A DNA stretch of 64,000 nt from Homoserinimonas aerilata (GTDB taxonomy: Bacteria > Actinomycetota > Actinomycetes > Actinomycetales > Microbacteriaceae): assembly GCF_006716125.1 (NCBI RefSeq), contig NZ_VFOM01000001.1:620001-684000 (forward strand), given 5' to 3'. The notes under the pieces were generated by a model, which was given only the letters and a program-made list of their open reading frames with translations, did no database searches and was not told the DNA's origin. Below, one piece after another: positions 1-7,126 of this stretch. The translations under genes and the position numbers were made by a program. Positions within the stretch are counted from its first letter, which is position 1. Each line of letters starts with the position of its first letter.

Positions 1-61
1 GCGGCGCACGGGCACTTGTCTGCGGGTCGAGTTCTGCGCTGAAGCGGGCTATGGTGCGGCT

Positions 62-235
62 ATGGGCAGGTTCACGGATGCCGTCAAGGGCATGTTCAGG
101 CGACGCAAGCCGGTCACGCCTCAGGAGGCGGAGGATCTCGCCGACTGGGTGAACGAGGGCGGCGCCTTCGACCCTGCCGGGCCTCCGGAGGTCAGTGAGC
201 ACGACGGTGACGAGCCGAAGGGCACGGGCGCCTGA
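62..235 (+). CDS. Small hypothetical protein, 57 aa
   Basis: A short open frame begins with ATG (MGRFTDAVKGMF) and ends at TGA. The first 20 residues are basic (FRRRKP) and the rest is acidic and rich in Gly and Pro, so it is probably a small cytoplasmic protein without a membrane segment. No Shine-Dalgarno sequence is evident. A TATGGT hexamer ends 6 nt before the ATG, which would fit a leaderless transcript. I do not recognise a family. It is separated by 63 nt from the MFS gene downstream. Support is codon use (GC-rich third positions) and actinobacterial character only, so it could be a chance frame. Confidence 0.5.
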   Translation: MGRFTDAVKGMFRRRKPVTPQEAEDLADWVNEGGAFDPAGPPEVSEHDGDEPKGTGA

Positions 236-298
236 TCGCGGCAGCGCGAGCACCCTCAGGGATCTAGGCTTGAGGGGTCTTCCTCCTGCTGCTCGACG

Positions 299-1540
299 GT
301 GAGCATCCTCGCCCTCGATCATGAACGGCCGTACGTGTCTGAGCTCTCCCCCTCTCGTCGCCGTCTGGCGCTGCTGTCGCTCGCCCTCGGCGGTTTCGGC
401 ATCGGCGCGACCGAATTCGTCGCAATGGGTCTGCTGCCGAATCTCGCGGCAGAGCTGCTGCCGGGGCTCTACACGGCATCGCCGGAGGAGGGCATCGCGC
501 AGGCCGGCTGGCTGATCAGCGCCTACGCGCTCGGCGTCGTCGTGGGCGCGCCGACCATCGCGGCGGCCACGACGCATCTGCCCCGCAAGCGACTGCTGCT
601 GTGGCTGCTGGCCGCCTTCACCGTCGGAACCATCGCATCCGCCCTGCTGCCGAGCTTCGGGCTCGTGCTCGTCGCCCGCTTCGTTGCCGCTCTGCCGCAC
701 GGCGCCTACTTCGGCATCGCCTCGATCGTGGCGGCCGACATCATGGGCCCGGGCAACCGCGGCAAGGGTGTCGCGCTCGTGCTGAGCGGGCTCACGATCG
801 CGAACGTCGTGGGCGTGCCGTCGATCACCTGGCTGGGGCAGGTGGCCGGGTGGCGTGCGGCGTACGTCGTGGTGGCCCTCATCTTCGCGGCGACCTTTGC
901 CGCGGTGGCGGCGACCGTTCCGTTGCAGCCGGGCGACCACACGGGTTCGTTCCGGCGTGAGCTGACGGCGTTCCGTCGGCCGCAGCTGTGGCTGACGATC
1001 GCGCTCGCGGCAATCGGATTCGGCGGCTTCTTCGCCGTCTACTCCTACATCGCGCCCGCCGTCACGCATGTCGCCGGGCTCGGCGAGGGCGTCGTGCCGT
1101 GGGTTCTCGCAGGTATCGGAATCGGCATGACCATCGGCAACCTGCTCGGCGGCTGGCTGACGGATGTCGACGTGCGGCTCACCCTCTATTCGGGCTTCGC
1201 CGTGCTGATCCTGTCGCTGCTGGGCTTCGCTCTGACCGCCCACACGGTCGTCGGCCTGGTTCTGTTCTCCGCGCTCGTCGGGCTGTCATCCTCGGCGATC
1301 TCGCCGACCGTGCAGTCGCGACTCATGGATATCGCGGGGGAGGCCAAGTCGCTTGCGGCGGCGCTGAACCACTCGGCCCTGAACATCGGCAACAGCCTGG
1401 GAGCGTTCATCGGCGGCGCGACCATCGCGGCCGGTTTCGGCTACCTCTCGCCCGCGTGGGCAGGGCTGCTGCTCGCCATCGTGGGCCTCGCCATCGCGAC
1501 GGTCAGCTTCGGCCTGCAGCGCCGCAGCATCCGCTCCTGA
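299..1540 (+). CDS. MFS transporter, AraJ-like drug/sugar efflux family
   Basis: A 413-residue polytopic membrane protein with about 12 hydrophobic segments and the length usual for the DHA1 branch of the major facilitator superfamily. The N-terminal GATEFVAMGLLPNLA segment in TM1 is typical of AraJ/YdhP-like arabinose- or drug-efflux permeases. A basic loop follows TM2 (TTHLPRKRLLLW), as expected for the MFS motif A region. The start is a GTG at 299; no convincing ribosome binding site is visible, but a later start would remove the conserved TM1. The stop lies 3 nt from the end of the convergent hydrolase gene. The substrate cannot be read from sequence. Confidence 0.85.
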   Translation: MSILALDHERPYVSELSPSRRRLALLSLALGGFGIGATEFVAMGLLPNLAAELLPGLYTASPEEGIAQAGWLISAYALGVVVGAPTIAAATTHLPRKRLLLWLLAAFTVGTIASALLPSFGLVLVARFVAALPHGAYFGIASIVAADIMGPGNRGKGVALVLSGLTIANVVGVPSITWLGQVAGWRAAYVVVALIFAATFAAVAATVPLQPGDHTGSFRRELTAFRRPQLWLTIALAAIGFGGFFAVYSYIAPAVTHVAGLGEGVVPWVLAGIGIGMTIGNLLGGWLTDVDVRLTLYSGFAVLILSLLGFALTAHTVVGLVLFSALVGLSSSAISPTVQSRLMDIAGEAKSLAAALNHSALNIGNSLGAFIGGATIAAGFGYLSPAWAGLLLAIVGLAIATVSFGLQRRSIRS

Positions 1541-1543
1541 GCT

Positions 1544-2179
1544 TCAGACCTCGAGGGTGTCGCCCGGTTCGAGCGCGTGGAACTCGCCGCCGCCGGCCTG
1601 CGTCATTGCGCCGAGCCGCCCATTCACCATGCCCTGGCCGATCTTGGACAGCACCATCTGGTGCGTGGGGAACGCGTGCTGCGGTGCGATGGCGGTCACG
1701 AAATCCATGGCCTCGCTGAGCTTCAACCACGGCGCCCCGGCCGGAACCGCGAGCGTGTTGACGGGCACGGTCGGCACCGTGAAGGAGTCGCCCGGGTAGT
1801 AGAGGGTCTCGTCGACCAGAACGCCGACGTTGTCGATCACGGGGATGGAGGAGTGGATGACGGCATGCGTGCTGCCGAAGAACTCGAGCGTGAAGCCGCC
1901 CGCAGCCACGCGGTCACCCTCCGACACCTCGGTCACCTCGAAGTCGGATGCCGCCGCGACGACGCCCGCGGGGCCATAGATGCGCGCATCCGGGCTCAGG
2001 TCGAGTAGGCGGGCGAGATGCTCGGGCGTCCAATGATCCGGATGCTCATGGGTGATCACGACGCCGACAACAGAGGAGAGACCGCCGAGGGGGGTCGTGA
2101 AGTTGCCCGGATCGATGACGAGGTGCTCGCCGTTCTTCTCGATGACGAGGCAGGCGTGTTCGTGCTTGGTGATCAGCAT
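1544..2179 (-). CDS. Metallo-beta-lactamase-fold hydrolase, UlaG-like
   Basis: A 211-residue cytoplasmic enzyme of the metallo-beta-lactamase superfamily. The metal-binding HEHPDHW motif near residue 50 (HxHxDH) is intact, and the N-terminal strand pattern ending in DPGNF is typical of the short UlaG/RomA-like hydrolases. Downstream His residues (GSTHAV, FPTHQM) can supply the remaining ligands. The specific substrate is unknown; members include lactonases and phosphodiesterases. The gene is transcribed divergently from the metal-sensor gene and shares with it the short intergenic region that carries the operator, so metal-dependent control of both is possible but is only an inference. Confidence 0.85.
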   Translation of the reverse strand: MLITKHEHACLVIEKNGEHLVIDPGNFTTPLGGLSSVVGVVITHEHPDHWTPEHLARLLDLSPDARIYGPAGVVAAASDFEVTEVSEGDRVAAGGFTLEFFGSTHAVIHSSIPVIDNVGVLVDETLYYPGDSFTVPTVPVNTLAVPAGAPWLKLSEAMDFVTAIAPQHAFPTHQMVLSKIGQGMVNGRLGAMTQAGGGEFHALEPGDTLEV

Positions 2180-2211
2180 GCGTCAAGACTAGAACCACGA
2201 CACTTGGCTTG

Positions 2212-2230
2212 AGTACCCCCGGGGGGTACT
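2212..2230. promoter_or_regulatory. CsoR/RcnR-type operator
   Basis: AGTACCCCCGGGGGGTACT is a near-perfect palindrome with a C5G6 core flanked by AGTAC/GTACT. G/C tracts bounded by TA-rich ends are the established recognition pattern of the CsoR/RcnR repressor family. It lies 8 nt upstream of the repressor ATG, in the divergent region with the hydrolase gene, so it probably overlaps the promoter and mediates autoregulation of repressor and ATPase. Confidence 0.85.
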
Positions 2231-2238
2231 ATCGAGGC

Positions 2239-2526
2239 ATGATCGCAGACATCAAGAAACGGGCACTGCACCGCGCACGCATCCTCGAAGGACAACTGCG
2301 CGGCCTCGAGAAGATGATCGACAACGAGGACTACTGCATGGACATCATCACGCAGTCGCTGTCGATCCAGAAATCACTTGGCTCGCTCAACAAGCTGCTC
2401 GTCGAAAATCACCTGCGCACCCACGTCACCCACATGTACGAAGCGGGCGGAGAGCAGCGCGAGCAGGCCATCGAAGAACTGCTCAAGGTGTACGAGCTGA
2501 CCAAGAACAGGGCGGATCGCGCATGA
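2239..2526 (+). CDS. Metal-sensing repressor, CsoR/RcnR family
   Basis: A 95-residue all-helical regulator (DUF156 family). The ATG at 2239 is preferred over an upstream in-frame TTG because the TTG lies inside the operator and the family normally begins just before the RALHRARILEGQLRG helix. The fingerprint positions are Cys33 (DYC), His58 and His62 (NHLRTH). Copper-sensing CsoR proteins have Cys-His-Cys; here the third ligand is His, as in the nickel/cobalt sensor RcnR. The gene overlaps the P-type ATPase gene by 4 nt (ATGA), so the pair is translationally coupled. It most likely represses both genes in the absence of metal; whether the inducer is Cu, Ni or Co is open. Confidence 0.88.
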   Translation: MIADIKKRALHRARILEGQLRGLEKMIDNEDYCMDIITQSLSIQKSLGSLNKLLVENHLRTHVTHMYEAGGEQREQAIEELLKVYELTKNRADRA

Positions 2527-4664
2527 GCGGCCACGAGCACCACGGCCACGAGCCTGCTGCGCCCGAGCAGCCGCACGGTCACGAGGGTCACGGCGAGCAC
2601 GAGCACGCCGAGCACACCGGTCACGAAGGCCACGCCGGTCACGAAGGCCACGCCGGTCACGAAGGCCACGCCGGTCACGAAGGCCACGACCACTCCCACC
2701 ACGACCCTGACATGTTCAAGCGCAAGTTCTGGCTGAGCCTCGTGTTGACGATCCCGACGCTCGTGTTCTCGCACGGGTTGCAGGAGATCCTGGGGCTCGA
2801 CGGGCCGCGTTTCGCGGGCAGCGAGTTCATTCCCGCCGCCTTCGGCATCGCGCTGTTCTTCTACGGCGGCATGGTGTTTTTGAAGGGCGGCCTGCAGGAG
2901 CTGCGGGCGAAGCAGCCGGGCATGATGACCCTCATCTCGCTCGCGATCATCGTGTCGCTGCTGTACAGCCTCGCCGTCACGCTGGGCCTGCCCGGCATGG
3001 ACTTCTGGTGGGAGCTGGCGACCCTCATCACGATCATGCTGCTGGGCCACTGGATCGAGATGGCCGCGGTGGGCGGTGCGCAGGATGCTCTGGGCGAGTT
3101 GGCGAAGCTGCTGCCAGATGAGGCCGAGGTCGTCCATGGTGACAGCACCATGACGCATCCTGTCGACCATCTGAAGCTCGGCGACCTCGTGCTGGTGCGG
3201 CCGGGCGCATCCGTTCCTGTCGACGGTGAGGTCACGGAGGGCGAATCGGAGGTCAACGAGGCGCTGCTCACGGGGGAGTCGACGTCGGTGGCGAAGAGCC
3301 CCGGCGATCAGGTCATCGCGGGCAGCATCAACTCGGCTGCGGGGGCGCTGACGGTGCGCGTGACGAAGACGGGCGGTGAGACGGCGATCGCCGGCATCAT
3401 GAAGCTCGTCGCGGAGGCGCAGCAGGGCAGGTCTGGCGCACAGCTACTCGCCGACCGGGCGGCCGCGCTGCTCTTCTACGTGTCGGTGGCGGCGGCGCTG
3501 ATCACCCTCGCGGTGTGGTGGTTCATCAAACCTGATGACCCCACCTTCGTGCTCGAACGCGTCGTCACGGTGCTCGTCATCGCGTGCCCGCACGCGCTCG
3601 GCCTCGCCATCCCGCTGGTCGCGCAGATCTCGACGGCGTTGGGCGCCCGCCGCGGGCTGCTGTTCCGCCGCCGGCAGGCGTTGGAGGATGCGCGGCGCAT
3701 CGACGTCGTGCTGTTCGACAAGACGGGAACCCTCACGGAGGGCCGCCAGGGCGTCGTAGCGGTTGTGCCGTCGGGAGGCCACGACGCTGACGAGGTGCTC
3801 GCGGTCGCGGCATCCGTGGAGGCTCGTGCGGAGCATCCGATCGGCCGGGCCATCGTCGCCGAGGCGGAGCAGCGCGGGCTGACGGTCGAGCGGGCGAGCG
3901 ACTTCGAGGCCCTCTCCGGGCGTGGGGTGACCGCACGGATCGGCGGGCGCGAGGTGACGGTCGCCAGCAGGCGCACCGTCACGGAGCGCGGGCTGAATCT
4001 CGAGGTCGAGCTGGTGCATGCCGCCCGTGACCACGCGGCGGAGGGCAAGGGCATCGTCTTCGTCATCGACGGCGAGCAGGTGCTGGGGCTGGTGGCGCTC
4101 GCCGATGTGGTGCGTCCCGAGTCGGCGCAGGCCGTCTCGGCGCTGCGGCGTCGCGGCGTTCGCGTCGCCATGCTCACGGGCGACTCGCATGAGGTCGCGC
4201 ACTGGGTGGCGAAGCAGCTCGGCATCGACGAGGTCTTCGCCGAGGTGCTTCCGGGTCAGAAGGCGGATGCTGTGGCACGCCTCCAGGCGGACGGCAGCCG
4301 GGTGGCGATGGTCGGCGACGGCGTGAACGACGCCCCCGCCCTGGCGAGCGCCGATGTGGGCATCGCGATCGGCGCGGGCACGGATGTCGCCATCGAGTCG
4401 GCCGGTATCGTGTTGGCCTCGAGCGATCCGCGCGGCGTGGATGACATCATCCGGCTCTCGCAGGCGACATATCGCAAGGAGCTGCAGAACCTGTGGTGGG
4501 CGGCCGGCTACAACATCGTGGGCATCCCGCTGGCGGCGGGCGTGCTGTATGGGGTCGGCTTCGTCATGCCGCCCGCGGTGGGTGCCGCGCTCATGGCGGT
4601 GTCGACGATCGTGGTCGCGCTCAACGCGCAGCTGCTGCGGCTGCTGCGCTTCGAGCCCCGCTGA
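2523..4664 (+). CDS. Heavy-metal P1B-type ATPase with CPH motif (CopB-like)
   Basis: A 713-residue metal-exporting ATPase. The first 60 residues are extremely His-rich (repeated GHEGHA and HDHSHHD) in place of a CxxC metal-binding domain. The membrane metal site is CPH (Cys355-Pro-His357), the signature of the P1B-3/CopB group, rather than CPC of CopA. The actuator TGES, the phosphorylation loop DKTGT (Asp399), the HP motif (AEHPIG) and the hinge GDGVNDAPA are all present, so it should be catalytically competent. CopB-like pumps export copper or silver. It is coupled to the upstream repressor by a 4-nt overlap. Annotation pipelines often label such proteins copper-translocating ATPase; the exact metal is not proven by sequence. 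Confidence 0.9.
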   Translation: MSGHEHHGHEPAAPEQPHGHEGHGEHEHAEHTGHEGHAGHEGHAGHEGHAGHEGHDHSHHDPDMFKRKFWLSLVLTIPTLVFSHGLQEILGLDGPRFAGSEFIPAAFGIALFFYGGMVFLKGGLQELRAKQPGMMTLISLAIIVSLLYSLAVTLGLPGMDFWWELATLITIMLLGHWIEMAAVGGAQDALGELAKLLPDEAEVVHGDSTMTHPVDHLKLGDLVLVRPGASVPVDGEVTEGESEVNEALLTGESTSVAKSPGDQVIAGSINSAAGALTVRVTKTGGETAIAGIMKLVAEAQQGRSGAQLLADRAAALLFYVSVAAALITLAVWWFIKPDDPTFVLERVVTVLVIACPHALGLAIPLVAQISTALGARRGLLFRRRQALEDARRIDVVLFDKTGTLTEGRQGVVAVVPSGGHDADEVLAVAASVEARAEHPIGRAIVAEAEQRGLTVERASDFEALSGRGVTARIGGREVTVASRRTVTERGLNLEVELVHAARDHAAEGKGIVFVIDGEQVLGLVALADVVRPESAQAVSALRRRGVRVAMLTGDSHEVAHWVAKQLGIDEVFAEVLPGQKADAVARLQADGSRVAMVGDGVNDAPALASADVGIAIGAGTDVAIESAGIVLASSDPRGVDDIIRLSQATYRKELQNLWWAAGYNIVGIPLAAGVLYGVGFVMPPAVGAALMAVSTIVVALNAQLLRLLRFEPR
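2619..2690 (+). repeat. Four tandem 18-bp repeats in the ATPase His-rich tail
   Basis: The unit GGTCACGAAGGCCACGCC occurs three times exactly and a fourth time with one change (GAC for GCC at the end). Each copy encodes GHEGHA. Near-identity at the DNA level points to recent slippage expansion and suggests that copy number may differ between strains. Confidence 0.95.
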
Positions 4665-4722
4665 CCCCCCGGTTGGGCTCTGCCGCAGCCGAGCCCGAAA
4701 CGGCTCGCGAAACGGCTCGCTG

Positions 4723-4799
4723 AAAACGAAGGAGATTCTGCGCATCCGTGCCCCGAATGCGCCGGATGCGGCAGATCGCATCCGTTCGTCCTTCGTTTT
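4723..4799 (+). repeat. 11-bp inverted repeat between ATPase and lipid-kinase genes
   Basis: AAAACGAAGGA (4723-4733) is repeated as the exact reverse complement TCCTTCGTTTT (4789-4799), with a 55-nt interior that contains further complementary GCATCCG/CGGATGC words. The right arm ends in a T-rich run, so the structure could act as a transcription terminator for the ATPase operon, but the long loop makes that uncertain. Confidence 0.5.
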
Positions 4800-4860
4800 C
4801 GGCGGGCGCTCGGGCGGGTGTCGCGCGGGGTGCGTGGCGCGGCTCCGCCATAATCGGGGG

Positions 4861-5778
4861 ATGATGACGACCCGGCCCCAGCGACTCGTCGTGGCCGTCA
4901 ACCCGAGCGCATCGTTCGGGGCGGGCGGCGGCACGGGCGACGAGGTCGCCGGGGCGCTCGCGGCGGCCGGGCACGATGTGGTCACGCTGAGCGAATCGGG
5001 TTTCGACGAGCTGCGCGCGGCATCCGCGGCAGAGCTCGCGCGCGGTGCCGACGCGCTCATCGTCGTCGGCGGCGACGGCATGGCCAGCCTGGGCGCGAAC
5101 CTGCTGGCCGGCACGCCCACACCGCTCGGGATCGTGCCCTCCGGCACAGGCAATGATGTCGCTCGCGGGCTCGGCATCCCGGTGGGCAACACGGAGGCGG
5201 CGTTGCGGATGCTGTTGGCCGCCCTCGATCACGGCCCCCGCGTGATCGATGCGGGCCGCGTCACGCGTGCCGACGGGTCGACCGTCTGGTTCGCGGGCGT
5301 GCTGTCGGCAGGCTTCGACGCGATCGTCAATGATCGGGCGAACCGGATGCGGTGGCCGCGGGGCCCGCGCCGCTACACGCTGGCGATGGTGGCGGAGCTG
5401 CTGCGGTTCAAGCCCATCTCGTACCGGCTCACGGTCGACGGGGTCGTGCGCGAGACGCGCGGAATGCTGGTTTCGGTCGCGAACGGAACCTCCATCGGCG
5501 GCGGCATGCTGATCACCCCTGATGCGCGTTTCGATGACGGGCTGCTTGACGTTTTCGTGGTGGGGTCTCTGTCGCGGCTGGAGTTCATCCGCATCTTCCC
5601 CTCCGTCTTCGCCGGTCGGCATCTGGGGCACCCTGCCGTGTCGATTGTGCGCGGCAGGAGCATCCGGGTGGAGGCGGATGCTGTGGTCGCCTACGCGGAC
5701 GGCGAAAGAGTCGGGCCGCTTCCGCTTGATGTCGAGGTCGTTCCGGGGGCGCTGCGGCTGCTCGCACCGATCCTCTGA
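4861..5778 (+). CDS. Diacylglycerol kinase-family lipid kinase (YegS/DgkB-like)
   Basis: A 305-residue soluble lipid kinase with the DAGK catalytic fold. The nucleotide-binding GGDGMASLGANLL and the following PSGTGNDVARGLG motif are both intact. The C-terminal beta-sandwich carries the GGG...TPDARFDDGLLDV pattern of the family. Such enzymes phosphorylate diacylglycerol or related lipids and feed the lipid back to phospholipid synthesis. ATG at 4861 is taken as the start; the open frame extends further upstream, but that part overlaps the ATPase gene and has no family similarity. It stands alone upstream of the tRNA gene. Confidence 0.88.
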   Translation: MMTTRPQRLVVAVNPSASFGAGGGTGDEVAGALAAAGHDVVTLSESGFDELRAASAAELARGADALIVVGGDGMASLGANLLAGTPTPLGIVPSGTGNDVARGLGIPVGNTEAALRMLLAALDHGPRVIDAGRVTRADGSTVWFAGVLSAGFDAIVNDRANRMRWPRGPRRYTLAMVAELLRFKPISYRLTVDGVVRETRGMLVSVANGTSIGGGMLITPDARFDDGLLDVFVVGSLSRLEFIRIFPSVFAGRHLGHPAVSIVRGRSIRVEADAVVAYADGERVGPLPLDVEVVPGALRLLAPIL

Positions 5779-5876
5779 CGGGGGAGAACGGATGCGTGAG
5801 GGCTGCTCCGTTTTGGCAAGTCCTGTTCCATATGACATACTTTCTGAGTTGCGCAGCACGCTGCGCAGCCAGGTGC

Positions 5877-5952
5877 GGCCCCATCGTATAGCGGCCTAGT
5901 ACGCTGCCCTCTCACGGCGGTAACACCGGTTCGAATCCGGTTGGGGTCACCA
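5877..5952 (+). tRNA. tRNA-Glu (anticodon CTC)
   Basis: A full cloverleaf is readable: acceptor arm GGCCCCA pairs with TGGGGTC, the anticodon stem CTGCC/GGCGG closes the loop CTCTCAC giving anticodon CTC, and the T arm ACCGGTTCGAATCCGGT is canonical. Discriminator A (5949) is followed by an encoded CCA (5950-5952). A strong terminator follows directly. Confidence 0.96.
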
Positions 5953-5955
5953 CAC

Positions 5956-5991
5956 GAAACCCGCTCGCAATCGCGAGCGGGTTTCTTCGTT
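5956..5991 (+). terminator. Rho-independent terminator after tRNA-Glu
   Basis: A perfect 13-bp stem, GAAACCCGCTCGC (5956-5968) with GCGAGCGGGTTTC (5973-5985), closes a 4-nt loop and is followed by TTCGTTT. It lies 3 nt after the tRNA CCA. Confidence 0.92.
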
Positions 5992-6031
5992 TCAGGAAGC
6001 CGAGTTTCAGAAACCCGAGTTTCAGAAAGCC
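5988..6031 (+). repeat. Short direct repeats of a CGAGTTTCAGAAA-like unit
   Basis: Two close copies of CGAGTTTCAGAAA followed by CC or GC (from 6001 and 6015) and a degenerate third (CGTTTCAGGAAGC, from 5989) follow one another between the tRNA terminator and the convergent FUSC gene. No function is apparent. Confidence 0.55.
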
Positions 6032-6053
6032 GAGGCTTCCGACAGCCCGGGCT

Positions 6054-6866
6054 TCAGGCGGCCTGGCGCCGCGCCGCCCACCACCGGCGAAGCAGCAGCG
6101 CGGCCACGGCGACCGCGCAGCCGATGAAGGTCTCGATGAGGCGGTCGACCAGCATGGGGCCGATGGGCATGGGGATGCTCAGGCTGCTCATGCTGAGCGC
6201 GAGCGGGGTGATCATGAGGAGCGCCGCCCAGTAGGGGCGGCCGATTCCGAGGCTGAGTGCGATGGCGCCGGAGGCGAGGGCGGCGATTGTGGTCATGGTC
6301 GCTGTCTGCAGCACCTGGGAGTCGAACGCGGCGGCGATGGTGCGGGTGGGCCGGCGCTGCAGGTTGCGGAATCTGTGCGCATGCCGTGTTCCTGCGAGGC
6401 GGCGCAGCATCCAACCGCTCATGCAGATGAGCCAGGCGAGAACGGCGGATGACGCGGCGACCCCGATGGCGAGCGGCGCCTGTTGCCAGGTCGTGGGAAC
6501 GACCGCGCAGACGAGCAGGGCGAACACGAAGAACACGGGCTGCCCGGGGATCCAGCCGATGACGGCGGTCGCCATGACCCCGAGCACGATGACGACGACG
6601 AGCGCGACAGTGAGGAGGGGCAGCGGTGTGCCGAGGCAGGCGATCACGACGCCCGCGCTGATGCTGGCGGTGAGCGCGATGGCCGCCGCACTCACCGAGA
6701 GCAGGCGCACGCGGTAGGGCTCACTGCGCCCGAACAGGGCGGTGAAGGCGCCGAAGGATGCGTACACGGCCAGCTCGATGCGGCCGACGGCGAGCAGCAC
6801 GAGCATCGGCAGCAGGAGCGCCAGCGCAGCCCTCGTCGCGGCTTCGAGATCGAGGGTGCGGGTCAT
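6054..6866 (-). CDS. FUSC-family inner-membrane protein
   Basis: A 270-residue polytopic membrane protein with about six to seven hydrophobic helices, including LALLLPMLVLLAVGRIEL near the N-terminus and the FGAFTALFGR loop, which is characteristic of fusaric-acid-resistance/aromatic-acid-exporter (FUSC) proteins. The C-terminal half repeats the pattern (GRPYWAALLMITPLAL). FUSC proteins are associated with efflux of aromatic acids; full-length members carry an extra cytoplasmic domain that is missing here. The gene is monocistronic, read towards the tRNA terminator and divergent from the riboswitch-terC unit. Substrate unknown. Confidence 0.78.
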   Translation of the reverse strand: MTRTLDLEAATRAALALLLPMLVLLAVGRIELAVYASFGAFTALFGRSEPYRVRLLSVSAAAIALTASISAGVVIACLGTPLPLLTVALVVVIVLGVMATAVIGWIPGQPVFFVFALLVCAVVPTTWQQAPLAIGVAASSAVLAWLICMSGWMLRRLAGTRHAHRFRNLQRRPTRTIAAAFDSQVLQTATMTTIAALASGAIALSLGIGRPYWAALLMITPLALSMSSLSIPMPIGPMLVDRLIETFIGCAVAVAALLLRRWWAARRQAA

Positions 6867-6962
6867 TCTGAAAATGATGATCGCCGCAGGGTCTTCGCAC
6901 CCGGCCGGGGCATCCGGTTGCCGTTTCTGTGAGGCGAAGTCCGATGATCGACTACCATTAAC

Positions 6963-7098
6963 TCCGCGAAGGGGAGTATCCCTAGGGGTTGTGCTGTGGT
7001 GCGCCCCATGCCGCAGTCGTCAGTACGGATGTCGAGATCGATGTCCCGGATGCGGTGGTGCCGAGTTCAGATCGGTGCGGGAGAGACTTTCGGGCCTT
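6963..7098 (+). promoter_or_regulatory. yybP-ykoY manganese riboswitch upstream of terC
   Basis: The leader carries the signature elements of the yybP-ykoY aptamer in order: AAGGGGAGTA (6969-6978), AGTCGTCAGTACG (7014-7026) and GGGAGAGACTTTCG (7079-7092). The outer stem can form from CGAA (6967-6970) with TTCG (7089-7092). This class binds Mn2+ and commonly precedes TerC/Alx- and MntP-type genes, exactly the context seen here. It should switch on the exporter when Mn2+ is high. Exact aptamer edges are approximate. Confidence 0.85.
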
Positions 7099-7126
7099 GT
7101 CGTACCCTCCCCACGAATGGATTTCC

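Noticed and set aside
2619..2690. CRISPR-like array
   Set aside because: Units are contiguous without spacers, in frame and encode a His-rich protein tail. No CRISPR array or cas gene was seen anywhere in the window.
3444..5192. A 582-codon minus-strand frame across the ATPase and lipid-kinase genes
   Set aside because: Covers two well-recognised plus-strand genes and their spacer; no recognisable domain.
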